A stretch of DNA of 64,000 nucleotides from JADKAV01 sp963704075 (GTDB lineage Bacteria; Actinomycetota; Actinomycetes; S36-B12; UBA10799): positions 1-64,000 of the forward strand of contig CAVPGV010000019.1 of NCBI GenBank assembly GCA_963704075.1. Reading direction: 5' to 3'. Every line of letters starts with the position of its first letter. Position 1 is the stretch's first letter. Positions 1-9,582 of the stretch are shown one piece after another. The notes under the pieces are model-generated. The model saw nothing but the letters and a program-made list of their open reading frames with translations, was not told the origin of the DNA and ran no database searches. A program made the position numbers and the translations under genes.

Positions 1-269
1 GTATTGTCGCCCGTGCGATCGAAGAGCAAAATATTCCGACGATGATGATTTCAGTTGACCGAAAGATAATTGCCAATATTCGTCCGCCACGCACAGCTTA
101 TTATGCAGGCGAATTCGGCTCAGTTGCCGGAAAACCGAATTGGAAACAACACCAACTTCGAATTCTGGATGAATCCTTGCGCTGGATCGAAACTTTCGAC
201 CAGCCGACTTCGAGAAAACTCGCTGTTGAACTCGAAACCGAAACCGAAATGGATCGCGGCGAGAGATAA
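1..269 (+). CDS. C-terminal fragment of an unidentified protein (possible GrdB/PrdB-type reductase subunit)
   Basis: The reading frame is open from position 3, so the gene begins before the window and only about 88 C-terminal residues remain. Visible features are an IPT-M-M-ISV strand, a PPR-x-AYY segment and a YYAGEFGSVAG stretch, followed by an acidic tail ending MDRGER. The overall feel is that of the C-terminus of glycine/betaine/sarcosine/D-proline reductase selenoprotein B-like proteins, but this is recollection of family style and not a firm match. No cysteine or selenocysteine motif lies in the part present. It is followed by an inverted repeat and then glpD. Confidence 0.4.
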   Translation, partial: IVARAIEEQNIPTMMISVDRKIIANIRPPRTAYYAGEFGSVAGKPNWKQHQLRILDESLRWIETFDQPTSRKLAVELETETEMDRGER

Positions 270-288
270 ATAAGGGAGAAGAATATTA

Positions 289-370
289 ACCACAGATAGA
301 CACAGATAAACACGGATAATTTTTTGATTTATATTAAAGATTTGTGTTTATCTATGTTTACCTGTGGTTT
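289..370. repeat. Intergenic inverted repeat (CCACAGATAGACACAG type)
   Basis: The left arm (about 289-317) reads ACCACAGATAGACACAGATA and onward. The right arm (about 341-370) is its imperfect reverse complement, ending ACCTGTGGTTT, with a short AT-rich spacer. It fills nearly the whole gap between the first gene and glpD. Similar ACCACAGAnnnACACAG strings are common between genes of several environmental phyla, which is general knowledge and was not checked here. It could act as a bidirectional transcription stop. Confidence 0.6.
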
Positions 371-378
371 CATTTTTT

Positions 379-1866
379 ATGGATCGCTCCGAAATGTTAA
401 ATCGTGCAAAAGCACGTGAAAAGACTTGGGACATCGTAATCATCGGTGGCGGTGCAAGCGGTGTTGGTTGTGCGGTTGATGCGGCTTCGCGTGGGTTTGA
501 TGTTTTGCTTCTTGAACAAAAAGATTTTGGAAAGGGAACTTCGAGCCGTTCGACAAAATTGGTTCACGGAGGAGTTCGCTATCTTGAGCAAGGCGATATT
601 TTCTCGTCGCCAAGGGTTTGGAGCGCGCGGCATCTTCAACAAACTGCTCAGCATTCGGTTGAAAACGCAACCGTTTATAGTTCCTTGCTATAGCTTTTGG
701 CAAAAGTTTTATTACGGGATCGGATTGAAAGTTTACAATCTGCTTTCGGGAAAATACGGCTTCGGAAAATCACTGATTTTGTCGAAGGAAGAAACACTTG
801 AACGATTGCCAAACTTCAAGAAAGAAAATCTCACAGGCGGAATAATTTATTATGACGGGCAATTTGACGATACGCGACTTTTGATCGATCTGGTCAAAAC
901 TGCAACGGAAAATGGTGCGGCAATTTTGAACTATGCGAGAGTTTTTGGTTTAACAAAAAATGCCGATGGAAAAGTTGACGGCGTTGATTTTGAAGATACG
1001 GAATCGGGCGAAATCTTTAGCATCAAAGCCAAAATTGTCATCAACGCAACCGGAGCATTTACTGACAAAATTCGCAAATTTTCCAACAATAATTCAAACG
1101 AAATAATTGCACCAAGTCAGGGAATTCATCTTGTTTTCGATAAATTATTCTTAAATAGCGAAAATGCGATAATGATCCCAAAAACTTCTGATGGCAGAGT
1201 TTTGTTTGCAATCCCCTGGAATGGAAAAACAATTGTCGGAACAACCGATACGCCAATTGAGAAAGCCGAACTTGAACCGAAACCATTTGAGAAGAAGAAA
1301 TCGAGTTTATCTTAAAAACTTGCGAAAATTATTTAGCAAAACCGCCGCGAAGAGAAGATGTTTTAAGTGTTTTCGTTGGAATTCGTCCGCTCGTAAAATC
1401 TTCAAACGCAAAAAACACCGCAAAACTTTCACGCGACCACACGATTGAAATTGACGATGCCAATCTATTAACGGTGGCTGGCGGAAAATGGACGACCTAT
1501 CGAAATATGGCGGAAGATGCTGTAAACAAAGCGTCTGAATTAGCAAATTTGCCCGATAAAAAATGCGTAACAGAAACTTTGAAAATTGAAGATACAAAAT
1601 CAAAACAAATTGCCGAAATAATTAAAGAAAACCAGGAATTGGCTGAGAAACTTCACAAAGATTTCCCATATCAAAAAGTGGATGTTGTAAATTCGGTTGC
1701 AAATGAGATGGCAAGAACGGTTGAAGATGTTTTAGCACGCCGGACGCGAATGTTATTTTTGGATGCGAAGGTTGCAATTGAAATTTCGCGTGAAGTTGCT
1801 GAAATTATGGCGGGTGAATTAGGCAAAGATGAGAATTGGATTGATGAGCAAGTTAAAGAATTTTAA
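379..1866 (+). CDS. glpD: Glycerol-3-phosphate dehydrogenase, FAD-dependent (frame-shifted)
   Basis: Oxidises sn-glycerol 3-phosphate to dihydroxyacetone phosphate at the membrane and passes electrons to quinone. The N-terminus has the FAD Rossmann motif IIGGGASG (residues 21-28), a LLLE ribose-binding Glu and the family signature RSTKLVHGGVRYL. Downstream are the FVPCYSFW-like segment, the FAIPW-GKTIVGTTDTP core and the GGKWTTYR motif near 1480-1500. The chain changes frame near 600 and again near 1293. In corrected frames it spans about 496 residues, a normal GlpD length. ATG 379 is chosen because the upstream ATG at 364 lies in the flanking inverted repeat. The breaks look like indel errors, but a decayed gene is not excluded. 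Confidence 0.85.
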
Positions 1867-1904
1867 AAGCGTTGCTCAAAGCTATCTAATTTGAGAGTAA
1901 GAAT

Positions 1905-2043
1905 TTGCCTGCGAAATACACGAAAAGCACGAAAAAAATAAAGATAGATAAAATACAAAAATCATCAAAGCCCACTACAAACAAAATCTTGATTTGATTT
2001 GTTTTACTCTTTTTTTCGAATATTTCGTGTATTTCGCAGGCAA
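1905..2043. repeat. Inverted repeat with 21-bp perfect arms (GCGAAATACACGAAA type)
   Basis: Positions 1905-1925 and 2023-2043 are perfect reverse complements (TTGCCTGCGAAATACACGAA plus one base), with weaker pairing continuing inward through A/T runs. The spacer of about 97 bp is AT-rich and has no reading frame. The element occupies the whole gap between the convergent 3' ends of glpD and the PPOX-family gene, so a transcription-termination role is plausible. It may also be a mobile non-autonomous repeat. Confidence 0.7.
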
Positions 2044-2048
2044 GTCTC

Positions 2049-2688
2049 TTATTTTAAGTAATCTGGTAACTCAATTTCTTCATCAAGTTTTGCATCAGCA
2101 ATCGGCTCACCAAATCTCGTTTCAATCGGCAAAACTCCAGCCCAAAAATCAAGGTCATAATCTTTATCATCATCAATCGGATCACCTTCACGGATTTTCG
2201 CCGAGGCTTCTTCAATCTCGATCTTTATCACGGAAGTTACGTTTAATTCCTTTTGTGTCGGTGGACGCGAATCTTCAAATCTGCCGGGCAGAGCGTTTTC
2301 GGAAATTGTTTTTAGTGCGGATAATTTTTCTTCATCGGATTCAATTAATCTACCCGTTCCAAAAACCACGACCGAGCGGTAATTGATCGAATGATGAAAC
2401 GCCGAACGTGCCAAGACCAAACCATCTACAAGGGTTACGCTGACGCAAACCTTTACGCCTTCGCTCAGATTTTTCAGCATACGGCTGACGGCAGAACCGT
2501 GTATAAAGATCGAATCACCGCTTCTGGCATAAAGCGTCGGGATTATAAACGGTTGTCCTTCAACAACAAATCCGGCGTGGCAGACAAAGCCTTCATCAAG
2601 AATTTTATGAGATCGTTTTGCGGTCATATTTTCCGCGTTTGGCAATGCGACGGACTTGGTTGCGTTCGGTTTTTGGAAAATCTGACAA
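2049..2688 (-). CDS. Pyridoxamine 5'-phosphate oxidase-like flavin-binding protein (Nim-type, frame-shifted)
   Basis: A split-barrel FMN-binding protein of the PPOX/NimA-like group, usually about 200-220 residues; substrate unknown. The core reads ILDEGFVCHAGFVVEGQPFI, then SIFIHGSAVSRML, GLVLARSAFHHS and NYRSVVVFG, all typical of this group. A continuous frame opens at 2645, but the expected N-terminal block (FPKTERNQVRRIAKRGKYDRKT) lies just upstream in another frame and joins near 2605-2620. I therefore place the start at a TTG at 2688 and score one frame change. It is convergent with glpD. Confidence 0.75.
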
Positions 2689-2745
2689 AATTTTAAACCC
2701 TTTTTATTTTTAATCTAACTTGATAATATATTTTTGAAAATATAA

Positions 2746-3146
2746 ATGGCAATCAATTGGACACATATCACAATCGGCGTAAGCGATTTCGATCGTTCGA
2801 TCAGGTTTTTATGAAGATTTTTGTAACTTGAAAATCGTGCGGGACAGACGTGATGAAAAGGGCGAGGAACCGTCGCTCGGAACGCTAAACCGGTTGGAAG
2901 AGATTCCAACTTTGTTCTCGTTTTAATGAAGAAGCGGAAGATTTTACGCGGGTTGATCATCTTGGGTTCCAATGCGATTCGAGAGAAACGGTTGAGAAGG
3001 TCGCTAAACGTGCTGAGGCGGAAAACATACTCGAATATCCGCCGACAGATTCGGGCGGGGCAGTTGGATATTGGACGATGATAAAAGACCCGGACGGACA
3101 TTTTGTTGAATTCACCTATGGACAGCCGATTACCGGACTTAGATAA
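2746..3146 (+). pseudogene. VOC-family (glyoxalase/bleomycin-resistance-like) protein, broken by several frame changes
   Basis: The start MAINWTHITIGVSDFDRSIRF is a typical VOC N-terminus (metal-ligand His in the first strand). It stops at 2815 because of an extra base in a T run; the next frame continues FYEDFCNLKIVRDRRDEKG. The C-terminus is again in frame as DFTRVDHLGFQCDS and YWTMIKDPDGHFVEFTYG, containing the family's DPDGHFVEF signature, and ends at 3146. At least three frame changes fall within 400 bases. Corrected length would be about 133 residues, normal for a single-domain VOC protein. Function and substrate are unknown. Confidence 0.7.
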
Positions 3147-3174
3147 TTTTATTTTGCTGTCAGACAGTTAATCT

Positions 3175-3877
3175 TCAAACCAATAAATCAGGAAGTTGTC
3201 GAATTTTCTCAAGGTGAACAAACCTATGTTTGATAATTTCATCTTCTCCGTCATTTTTCGTGTGCCCAAGTCGTCTGATATGGAATATGAACGCCCGTTC
3301 CGCCTATAGTTGCAACAGGCAAAACATCGGATTTCAAAGAGTTGCCGACCATCATAAAACTTTCGGGCGTAATTTTCTGTTTTGATAAAATCTTTTCGTA
3401 AACATCGGGCGTTTTTCTTGGGACAACCTCGATGTGGTGAAAATAATCCCCAAGTCCCGAACGTGCTATTTTGCTTTCTTGATCGAACAGATCGCCTTTT
3501 GTAATTATCAACAATTTATGCGTATTTGAAAGTTTTTTAACCGTCTCTTTAACGCCTTCGAGCATTTCAACCGGAAATTTAAGCATTTCTTTGGAAAAGC
3601 CGATTATTTGATTTATCTCATCGCCGCCGATGCGACCTTCGGAGAGCTCGATCGCTGTTTCGATCATCGAAAGTGTGAAACCTTTTATACCATAACCGAA
3701 ATGTTTGAGGTTTTTCATTTCGGTTTCGTAGAGTCTTTGTGCGATCCATTCTTCCGTGTGATATTGCAATAAAAGTTGTCTAAATTTGCCTTGCGTTTCG
3801 ATAAACAGAGTTTCGTTATGCCATAGGGTGTCGTCTGCGTCAAAAGCAACAAATTTTATGTTTTTCGGTTCAAACAT
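3175..3877 (-). CDS. HAD-superfamily hydrolase (YjjG/PGP-like; 3' frame change)
   Basis: A phosphatase of the haloacid dehalogenase superfamily. Motif I is FDADDTLW, with nucleophile Asp13 and acid/base Asp15. Motif II is LLIITKGD, the motif III lysine follows in the PDVYEKILSK region, and motif IV is MVGNSLKSDVLP. A helical cap lies between motifs I and II. The uninterrupted frame stops at 3251 right after TTWAHEK, but shifting by one base at the A run there extends it through an acidic tail (NDGEDEIIKHRF...) to 3175, which matches family length (about 235). The physiological substrate cannot be read from sequence. Confidence 0.8.
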
Positions 3878-3886
3878 ATTAATAAT

Positions 3887-3957
3887 CGGAACGCGGGCAG
3901 CCTTGCCTGCATGTCTTAATTAAAAAGAAACTCGCAGGCAAGGCTGCCCGCGTTCCG
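3887..3957. repeat. Perfect 24-bp inverted repeat (GCGGGCAGCCTTGCCTGC type)
   Basis: 3887-3910 and 3934-3957 are exact reverse complements (arm starts CGGAACGCGGGCAGCC) around a 23-bp AT-rich spacer. The arms are far more GC-rich than the surrounding DNA. It lies upstream of the HAD gene and downstream of galU, both on the minus strand. It would form a strong hairpin and looks like a REP/MITE-type intergenic element. Confidence 0.8.
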
Positions 3958-4000
3958 TCTGAAAAGAAATTTAGTTAAACATATTTTTTCGTTAGTTTGC

Positions 4001-4877
4001 TTACAAATTTAAGGACTTCAAATATTCACGAAAGTCTCCACCCAAGTCTTCGCGTTTTAGTGCAAATTCAACCGTGGCAATTAGAAAACCGCCGTTTGTC
4101 GCCCGCGTCGTGTCGTGTTCCTTCGAATTTTACCGCGTAAAAAGGTTTGCCTTCTCTGAGCATCAGACGCATTGCGTTCGTGATTTGAATTTCGCCGCCT
4201 GCACCTTTTTCGGTTCGCTCGATGGCATCGAAAACATCGGGCGTTAAGATATATCTTCCGATTATCGCAAGATCAGATGGAGCATCTTCAAACGCTGGTT
4301 TTTCGACCATATCTTTGATCTTGAAAATGTTTTCGTCGTCGGTTTCTTCCGTTTCGATCACGCCGAAACGCGAGATCGCTTCGCCTTCGATCTGCATTGT
4401 GGCGATGATCGGTGCTTCGTATTTTTCGTAAGCCTCGATCATTTGTTGAAGTGCGGGTTTTTCCGCATCAACTACATCATCGGCAAGCAAAACCGCAAAC
4501 GGTTCATTTTCTGCAAAATCTTTTGCCTGATAGATCGCGTGTCCCAAACCGAGGGCTTGTTGTTGTCGTGTATAAGAAATGCGGACGATATTGGCGATGT
4601 CCCGAACCATTTTGAACATTTCGTCTTTGCCTTTTTCCTGCAAAATTTGTTCGAGTTCAAATGAAATATCGAAATGATTCTCGATCGGTGCTTTTTCGCG
4701 TCCCGTTACGATCAAGATTGATTCGATTCCCGACGCGACCGCTTCTTCGACCGAATATTGGATAAGAGGTTTATCAACCAGCGGCAACATCTCTTTTGGT
4801 GATGCTTTTGTGGCGGGTAAAAATCTTGTTCCCAAACCTGCGGCGGGAAAAACTGCTTTGCGAATTTTATTTGTCAT
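4001..4877 (-). CDS. galU: UTP--glucose-1-phosphate uridylyltransferase (3' frame change)
   Basis: Makes UDP-glucose from UTP and glucose 1-phosphate for cell-envelope sugars. The start ATG at 4877 gives the nucleotide-binding motif FPAAGLGTRFLPATK (residues 10-24), then EMLPLVDKPLIQY, LGLGHAI, FAVLLADDV and GGEIQITNAM, all diagnostic for GalU. The frame changes near 4087-4096, just after the conserved GTRHDAGDK. Reading on in the other frame gives GFLIATVEFALKRED and a stop at 4001, restoring a full-length enzyme of about 290 residues. A longer in-frame start at 4919 lacks family support. Confidence 0.9.
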
Positions 4878-5022
4878 AATATCTTTGTTAAATTCAGATT
4901 TTGTTTGCGTCTGAAGCAAACTTAGATTTTAGTGGAAAAATGAAAGATAAACAAATCTTTAAAAGTCATTCGAGTGTTACGATTTGATCGGTAATTTTAG
5001 ATGGAAAAAAAGGAGCGAGGAA

Positions 5023-5362
5023 ATGAAAATTAAATTTGTAATAATAGTTACAGCAATTATCTTTCTTCTCTCTTGTTCGGCAGGTGAAAGATCAGTGGAA
5101 CTTTATGAAAGTTTTACCATCAAATTTGGCGATAAAGTAAAGATCAATAAAACTCAAATGAATATCTCTTTTGCCGGAAGAATCGGCTGGGGAAGATGTC
5201 TTGGAGGGACGATTTATGGTTGCATTATTAATATTGAGAATAACGGAAAAATTGACCAAAGAGATTCTGAAAGGAGAATCAATAATTAATGATAATCTCG
5301 TTATAGCAGTCGAGGAAGTTGCGATAAGAGATTCTTGTAAGTTAAAAGTTACAGTTAAATAA
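5023..5362 (+). CDS. Small predicted lipoprotein of unknown function (frame change)
   Basis: ATG 5023 follows an AGGAGCGAGG ribosome site. The N-terminus MKIKFVIIVTAIIFLLSCSAG is a lipoprotein signal with the lipobox LLSC, so Cys18 would be lipidated after export. The mature part begins acidic and then contains beta-like segments (SFTIKFGDKVKI). The frame appears to change near 5200-5215: a second frame continues to 5362 and ends LKVTVK, which gives about 113 residues. No family was recognised. It sits directly upstream of serS on the same strand. Confidence 0.5.
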
Positions 5363-5376
5363 ATAGAAATAAATTT

Positions 5377-6470
5377 ATGTTAGACCTACATTTTGTCAGA
5401 GAAAATTTAGAAAAAGTGCGGGAAGCGTGTGAAAAACGTCGGTTTCCGACCGAAACCTTAGACGATTTTATCGCGTTGGATGCAGAACGCCGCGAGGTGA
5501 TCGGCGAATCAGATCAAATTAATCAACAGCGAAATATTTCGAGCAAAGAGATCGGTGCTTTAATGCAAGCCGGAAAACGCGATGAAGCCGAAGCGAAAAA
5601 GGCTGAAGTTTCGGGTCCTGAAGGAAAAACAGCACGACCTCGATCACAAGCGAACCGAAGTCGAAGAAAAGATGGATAGGCTTCTTGAAAGCTTGCCGAA
5701 TATTCCGGCGGACGATGTTCCGGTTGGCGTAGATGAATCTGACAATAAAGAATTATCTAAATGGGGCGAACCGCGTCAGTTTGATTTTGAAGTTAAAGAT
5801 CACGTTGAATTAGGCGAGGCTCTTGGAATTTTGGATCTGGAACGTGCCGCCAAAATCACCGGTGCAAGATTTGCGATTCTTAATGGAAAAGGTGCGAGAT
5901 TAGAACGTGCATTGATAAATTTTATGCTCGAAGTTCACACCGAACAGCACGGCTATAAAGAAACTTTGCCACCGTTTATTGTTAACCAAAACGCATTATT
6001 CGGAACGTCACAGCTTCCAAAATTTGAAAGAGATCTGTTCAAACTCGTCAGAGAAAATGAAGAAGAAATAGATGAAAAAGAGAAATGAAGAAGAAATAGA
6101 TGAAAAAGACTTAAAAACCTATTATCTAATTCCGACTGCAGAAGTTCCGGTCACAAATTATCACGCCGACGAAATCCTCGATGCGAAAGATTTGCCGATG
6201 AAATGGACAGCTTATACACCTTGTTTCCGTTCGGAAGCGGGAAGTTATGGTCGCGATACGCGAGGTCTAATTCGCCAACATCAATTCGAAAAGGTCGAAC
6301 TCGTTAAATATTGTCTGCCGGAGAATTCGCAACAAGAACACGATAAATTGACCGAAAATGCCGAAGCGATTCTGCAAATGCTCGAATTGCCGTATCGCAA
6401 GGTTATCCTTTCAACGGGAGATTCAGGATTCGGTTCGCACAAAACCTACGACTTGGAGGTTTGGCTTCCA
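5377..6470 (+). CDS. serS: Seryl-tRNA synthetase, truncated at the contig junction and frame-shifted
   Basis: Charges tRNA-Ser with serine. The N-terminal coiled-coil arm starts MLDLHFVRENLEKVREACEK. The class II core shows YLIPTAEVPVTN, the motif 2 region FRSEAGSYGRDTRGLIRQHQFEKVE, and finally SHKTYDLEVWLP. The frame changes near 5617 and again because of a 28-bp tandem duplication at 6055-6110. The protein stops being SerS at about 6470, before the conserved ISSCSN block and motif 3, so roughly the last 100-120 residues are missing. From 6471 the sequence is the antisense strand of an actinobacterial permease. Confidence 0.9.
6055..6110 (+). repeat. 28-bp tandem duplication inside serS
   Basis: A 28-base unit beginning AAATGAAGAAGAAATAGATG is present twice, at 6055-6082 and 6083-6110, with only the last base differing. 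Since 28 is not a multiple of three, it shifts the serS frame. Removing one copy restores VRENEEEIDEKDLKTYYLIP without a gap. It may be an assembly or polymerase slip, or a real inactivating duplication. Confidence 0.85.
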
Positions 6471-6476
6471 CAGGGT
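6465..6476. other. Junction between two unrelated genomes (probable assembly chimera)
   Basis: Left of 6470 the plus strand encodes serS to ...TYDLEVWLP. From 6471 rightward the minus strand encodes an actinobacterial APC permease whose last readable residues are KIHKPTL. Both genes are cut mid-domain at the same point, and base composition changes abruptly from AT-rich to GC-rich. No integrase, att-like repeat or insertion sequence lies at the join. Confidence 0.9.
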
Positions 6477-8015
6477 CGGCTTGTGGATCTTCGCGACCAG
6501 GACGACTGCGTGTACCCGCGCCGGCAGCAGGAAACGTTCATCGTCCTCCGGCGTCAGTTCGATGGAGACGTTCTCGTAGTGACGCTGAATCGACTTCATG
6601 ATCATGAACAGCACCGGGATGGCGATACACACGATCCATGCACCCCGCGTGAACTTACTCGTCAGGACGATCACCAGCACCGTTCCGGTCATGACGAAGC
6701 CGATGCCATTGACGATCCGCCGCTTCACATAGGAGTTGCGAAGAGTGGGATCGGCCTCCACCCGCAGCAGCCGCGACCAGTGACGGATCATGCCAAGTTG
6801 ACTGAGGGTGAAGCTGACGAACACACCGACGATGTACAACTGGATCAGCGCTGTCACGCTGGCCCTGAAGACCACGACCAGCAGAATCGCCATGAACGCC
6901 AGGGTCACGATGCCGTTGCTGAAGGCCAATCGATCGCCGCGGTTGTGCAACTGACGCGGCAGGTAGTTGTCCTGCGCGAGGATCGAGCCCAGCACGGGGA
7001 AACCGTTGAACGCGGTGTTCGCGGCCAGCACCAGGATCAGCGCGGTGACGGTCGAGACGTAGATGAACATCGGCGGGAAGTTGCTGAACACCGCCTGTGC
7101 GATCTGCGCGATGACGGTCTTCTGGTCCTCCCCTGGTGGTAGGCCGATCAGGTCGGCGTCGAATTCGGCGACCTTCACCTTCGTCACCAGAGCCAGGATC
7201 GTGACCGACATGAACATGGTGATGCTCAGAATCCCGAGCATCACCAGCGTGGCGGCGGCGTTCGCGCTCTTGGGTTTGCGGAAGGCCGGAACACCGTTGG
7301 AGATCGCCTCGACCCCGGTGAGTGCGGTGCAGCCCGACGAAAACGCCCTCGCCAGCAGAAACACCAGCGCGAGCCCGGTGAACGTCGCTTCCGGGTTGAT
7401 CTGCCAGTTCGCGGACTCAGCCAGCATCTGGTCCCCGGCGGCCAGCCGGACCACCGCCGTGATGATCATGGCGAAGATCCCGAAGATGAAAGCATAGGTC
7501 GGAATGGCGAACAGCGTCCCCGACTCCCGCACACCACGCAGATTCAGCAGGGTGATGATGACGATCAGACCGGCCGTGAGCGCCACCAGGTGTTCCCCGA
7601 ACCATGGGATGGCCGATGCGATGTTGGCTGACGCTGCCGACGTCGAGACCGCCACCGTCAGGATGTAGTCCACCAGCAGGGCACTGGCCACCGTCAGGCC
7701 GGCGTTGGGCCCGAGATTCTTGGTGGCTACCTCGTAGTCCCCACCCCCGCTGGGATAGGCGTGGACGTTCTGCCGGTACGAGGCCACCACGACCACCATC
7801 ACGGCAACCACCATGAGCGCGATCCACGGTGAGTAATGGAAGAAGGCCAACCCCCCCAGCGATAACACCAGCAGGATCTCCTGCGTGGCATAGGACACCG
7901 ACGACAGTGCGTCGGAGGCGAAAACGGGTAAGGCGATCCGTTTGGGGAGCAGAGTCGAATGCAGCCGATCGCTGCGCTGGGCCCGGCCGAGCAACAGCTC
8001 CTTGGGGGTGAGCAC
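6471..8015 (-). CDS. APC-superfamily amino acid/polyamine-type permease (C-terminus missing)
   Basis: An integral membrane transporter with about 12 hydrophobic segments, usually around 650 residues in this actinobacterial group; 515 remain before the junction. GTG 8015 is chosen because it gives the family-like start VLTPKELLLGRAQRSDRL, followed by LPKRIALPVFASDALSSVSY and the TM1 motif. An ATG at 8075 would add a non-conserved arginine-rich leader. It diverges from the ceoB/ceoC-like pair, the same arrangement as Rv2690c-Rv2691-Rv2692 in Mycobacterium tuberculosis (known synteny). The substrate is unknown. A role linked to potassium or amino-acid balance is inferred from neighbours only. 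Confidence 0.85.
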
Positions 8016-8102
8016 GTCTCGATCGTAGGACCCCCGTGGCCGCAGTCGCGCGCAAGGCGGCGTCCTGAGCACCACCGGGGGCTACCCGGGTACGCTTTGG
8101 GC

Positions 8103-8768
8103 GTGCACTTCGTGGTGATGGGTTGCGGACGCGTGGGATCCCGGTTGGCCCGTACCCTCGACGAGATCGGCCACTCAGTGGCAGTCATAGACCAGGACAC
8201 CGCATCCTTCGCGCGACTGGGATCAGCGTTCGAAGGCATCACGGTCCGCGGCATCGGCTTCGACCGCGACACTCTGCTCACCGCAGGGATCGAACGCGCC
8301 CAGGCGTTCGCCGCGGTCAGCAGCGGCGACAACTCGAACATCGTGGCGGCTCGCGTGGCCCGCGAGAAGTTCGAGGTGGAGCGGGTGGTCGCCCGGATCT
8401 ACGACCCCCGTCGGGCAGCGATCTACGCACGCCTCGGCATCCCGACCGTTGCCACCGTCGCCTGGAGCACCGAGCAGATCATGCGTCACCTGCTGCCCAG
8501 CGGCCCTGAACAGATGTGGGCCGACGAAACGGGCGCGGTTGTGATGCATCACGTCAACCTCGACCGCAGTTGGTACGGCAGGCGTGCCGAGGATCTGACC
8601 TTCGGACTTCCCACCCGCGTCACGATGATCTACCGCGAGGGCGGTGTCGTGATTCCAACCGCCAACAGCGTCCTGCAGGAAGGCGACGATCCCATCCTGA
8701 TGACCGCCAAAGAATCCCTGGACGAGGTCAGCGAGCGCTGTGCCGCCAAGGCGGTGGACGAGATATGA
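8103..8768 (+). CDS. ceoB: TrkA-family K+ uptake regulatory protein (CeoB-like)
   Basis: A cytoplasmic NAD(H)/nucleotide-binding subunit that gates a Trk/Ktr-type potassium channel. The RCK-N Rossmann fold opens with FVVMGCGRVGSRLA (GxGxxG near residues 7-12) and has an acidic residue after the second strand (VIDQD). A TrkA-C domain follows at about residues 140-215. GTG 8103 starts directly at the beta1 strand. The stop overlaps the start of the next gene by ATGA, so the two are translationally coupled. No Trk membrane subunit is in the window. Confidence 0.88.
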   Translation: MHFVVMGCGRVGSRLARTLDEIGHSVAVIDQDTASFARLGSAFEGITVRGIGFDRDTLLTAGIERAQAFAAVSSGDNSNIVAARVAREKFEVERVVARIYDPRRAAIYARLGIPTVATVAWSTEQIMRHLLPSGPEQMWADETGAVVMHHVNLDRSWYGRRAEDLTFGLPTRVTMIYREGGVVIPTANSVLQEGDDPILMTAKESLDEVSERCAAKAVDEI

Positions 8769-9418
8769 GAGTGGCCGTGGCAGGCGCCGGCAAGGTCGGG
8801 AAGTCGATCGCACGCGAGCTGGCCGAGATCGGGCACGACGTGCTGCTCATCGACCGCGACGCTGACCTGGTCGAAAGGTCCCGGATCGAGGGCGTGGACA
8901 TCGTGCGGGCTGACGCTTGCGAGATGGCGTCACTGGAACAGGTAGGACTCGAGCAGTGCCAGGTGGTTGTGGCCGCGACCGGCGACGACAAGGTGAACCT
9001 CGTGGTGTCGCTGCTGTCGAAGACCGAGTACGGGGTGCCGCGCGTGGTCGCCCGGGTGAACCACCCGAAGAACGAATGGTTGTTCGATCAGATGTGGGGG
9101 GTCGATGTCGCCGTGTCGACACCACGGCTGTTGAGCGCCCTGGTCGAGGAGGCGGTGGCCGTCGGCGACCTCGTTCGTCTGATGACGTTCCGTCAGAGCA
9201 GGACGAACCTCGTCGAGATGACCTTGCCCCACGACTCCAACGTCGTCGGACGCGCCGTGGGTGATGTCGAATGGCCGGTGGACACCTCCTTGGTGGCCAT
9301 CCTGCGCGAGGACAGGGTCATCGCGCCCACGCCGGACGACCCGTTGGAGGTGGGCGACGAGTTGCTCTTCGTGGCCACCGACGAGCAGGAACAGGAACTG
9401 TCCAACCTCCTGCATTGA
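8765..9418 (+). CDS. ceoC: TrkA-family K+ uptake regulatory protein (CeoC-like)
   Basis: Second RCK-N plus TrkA-C protein, 217 residues, paralogous to the preceding gene. The start MRVAVAGAGKVGKSIARELA carries GxGxxG, and VLLIDRD supplies the acidic ribose contact. The C-terminal TrkA-C part ends PLEVGDELLFVATDEQEQ. Two-gene RCK pairs of this kind assemble mixed gating rings in mycobacteria and relatives (family knowledge). The 4-bp overlap with ceoB fixes the start. Confidence 0.88.
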   Translation: MRVAVAGAGKVGKSIARELAEIGHDVLLIDRDADLVERSRIEGVDIVRADACEMASLEQVGLEQCQVVVAATGDDKVNLVVSLLSKTEYGVPRVVARVNHPKNEWLFDQMWGVDVAVSTPRLLSALVEEAVAVGDLVRLMTFRQSRTNLVEMTLPHDSNVVGRAVGDVEWPVDTSLVAILREDRVIAPTPDDPLEVGDELLFVATDEQEQELSNLLH

Positions 9419-9582
9419 CACGGTCGGCACGGGTGCCGCACCCCGTCCTGCGGATGTCCCGTCAGTTGCGAAATATCCTGCAAATTTCGGGCTATCGGAC
9501 AACTAGCGGGCTATTTCGCACACGGGGGCCGCTTCGAGCCTCAGCAAGGGCTCACATCACTCTCCCGAATCGTCCCGTGCGC
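9419..9582. other. Convergent intergenic gap with inverted and direct repeats
   Basis: A locally AT-rich patch lies between the convergent ceoC and GH3 genes. TGCGAAATA (9467-9475) pairs with TATTTCGCA (9512-9520), and the 8-mer CGGGCTAT occurs twice (about 9488 and 9508). A transcription-stop role fits the convergent context, but there is no T tract. No reading frame is supported here. Confidence 0.4.

Noticed and set aside
6072..7142. 356-codon frame spanning the junction as a novel fusion protein
   Set aside because: The second part is the antisense of a permease; the fusion is an artefact of the chimera.
8015..8075. Longer N-terminus for the APC permease
   Set aside because: The extra residues are arginine/proline-rich and unlike the family; GTG 8015 fits better.
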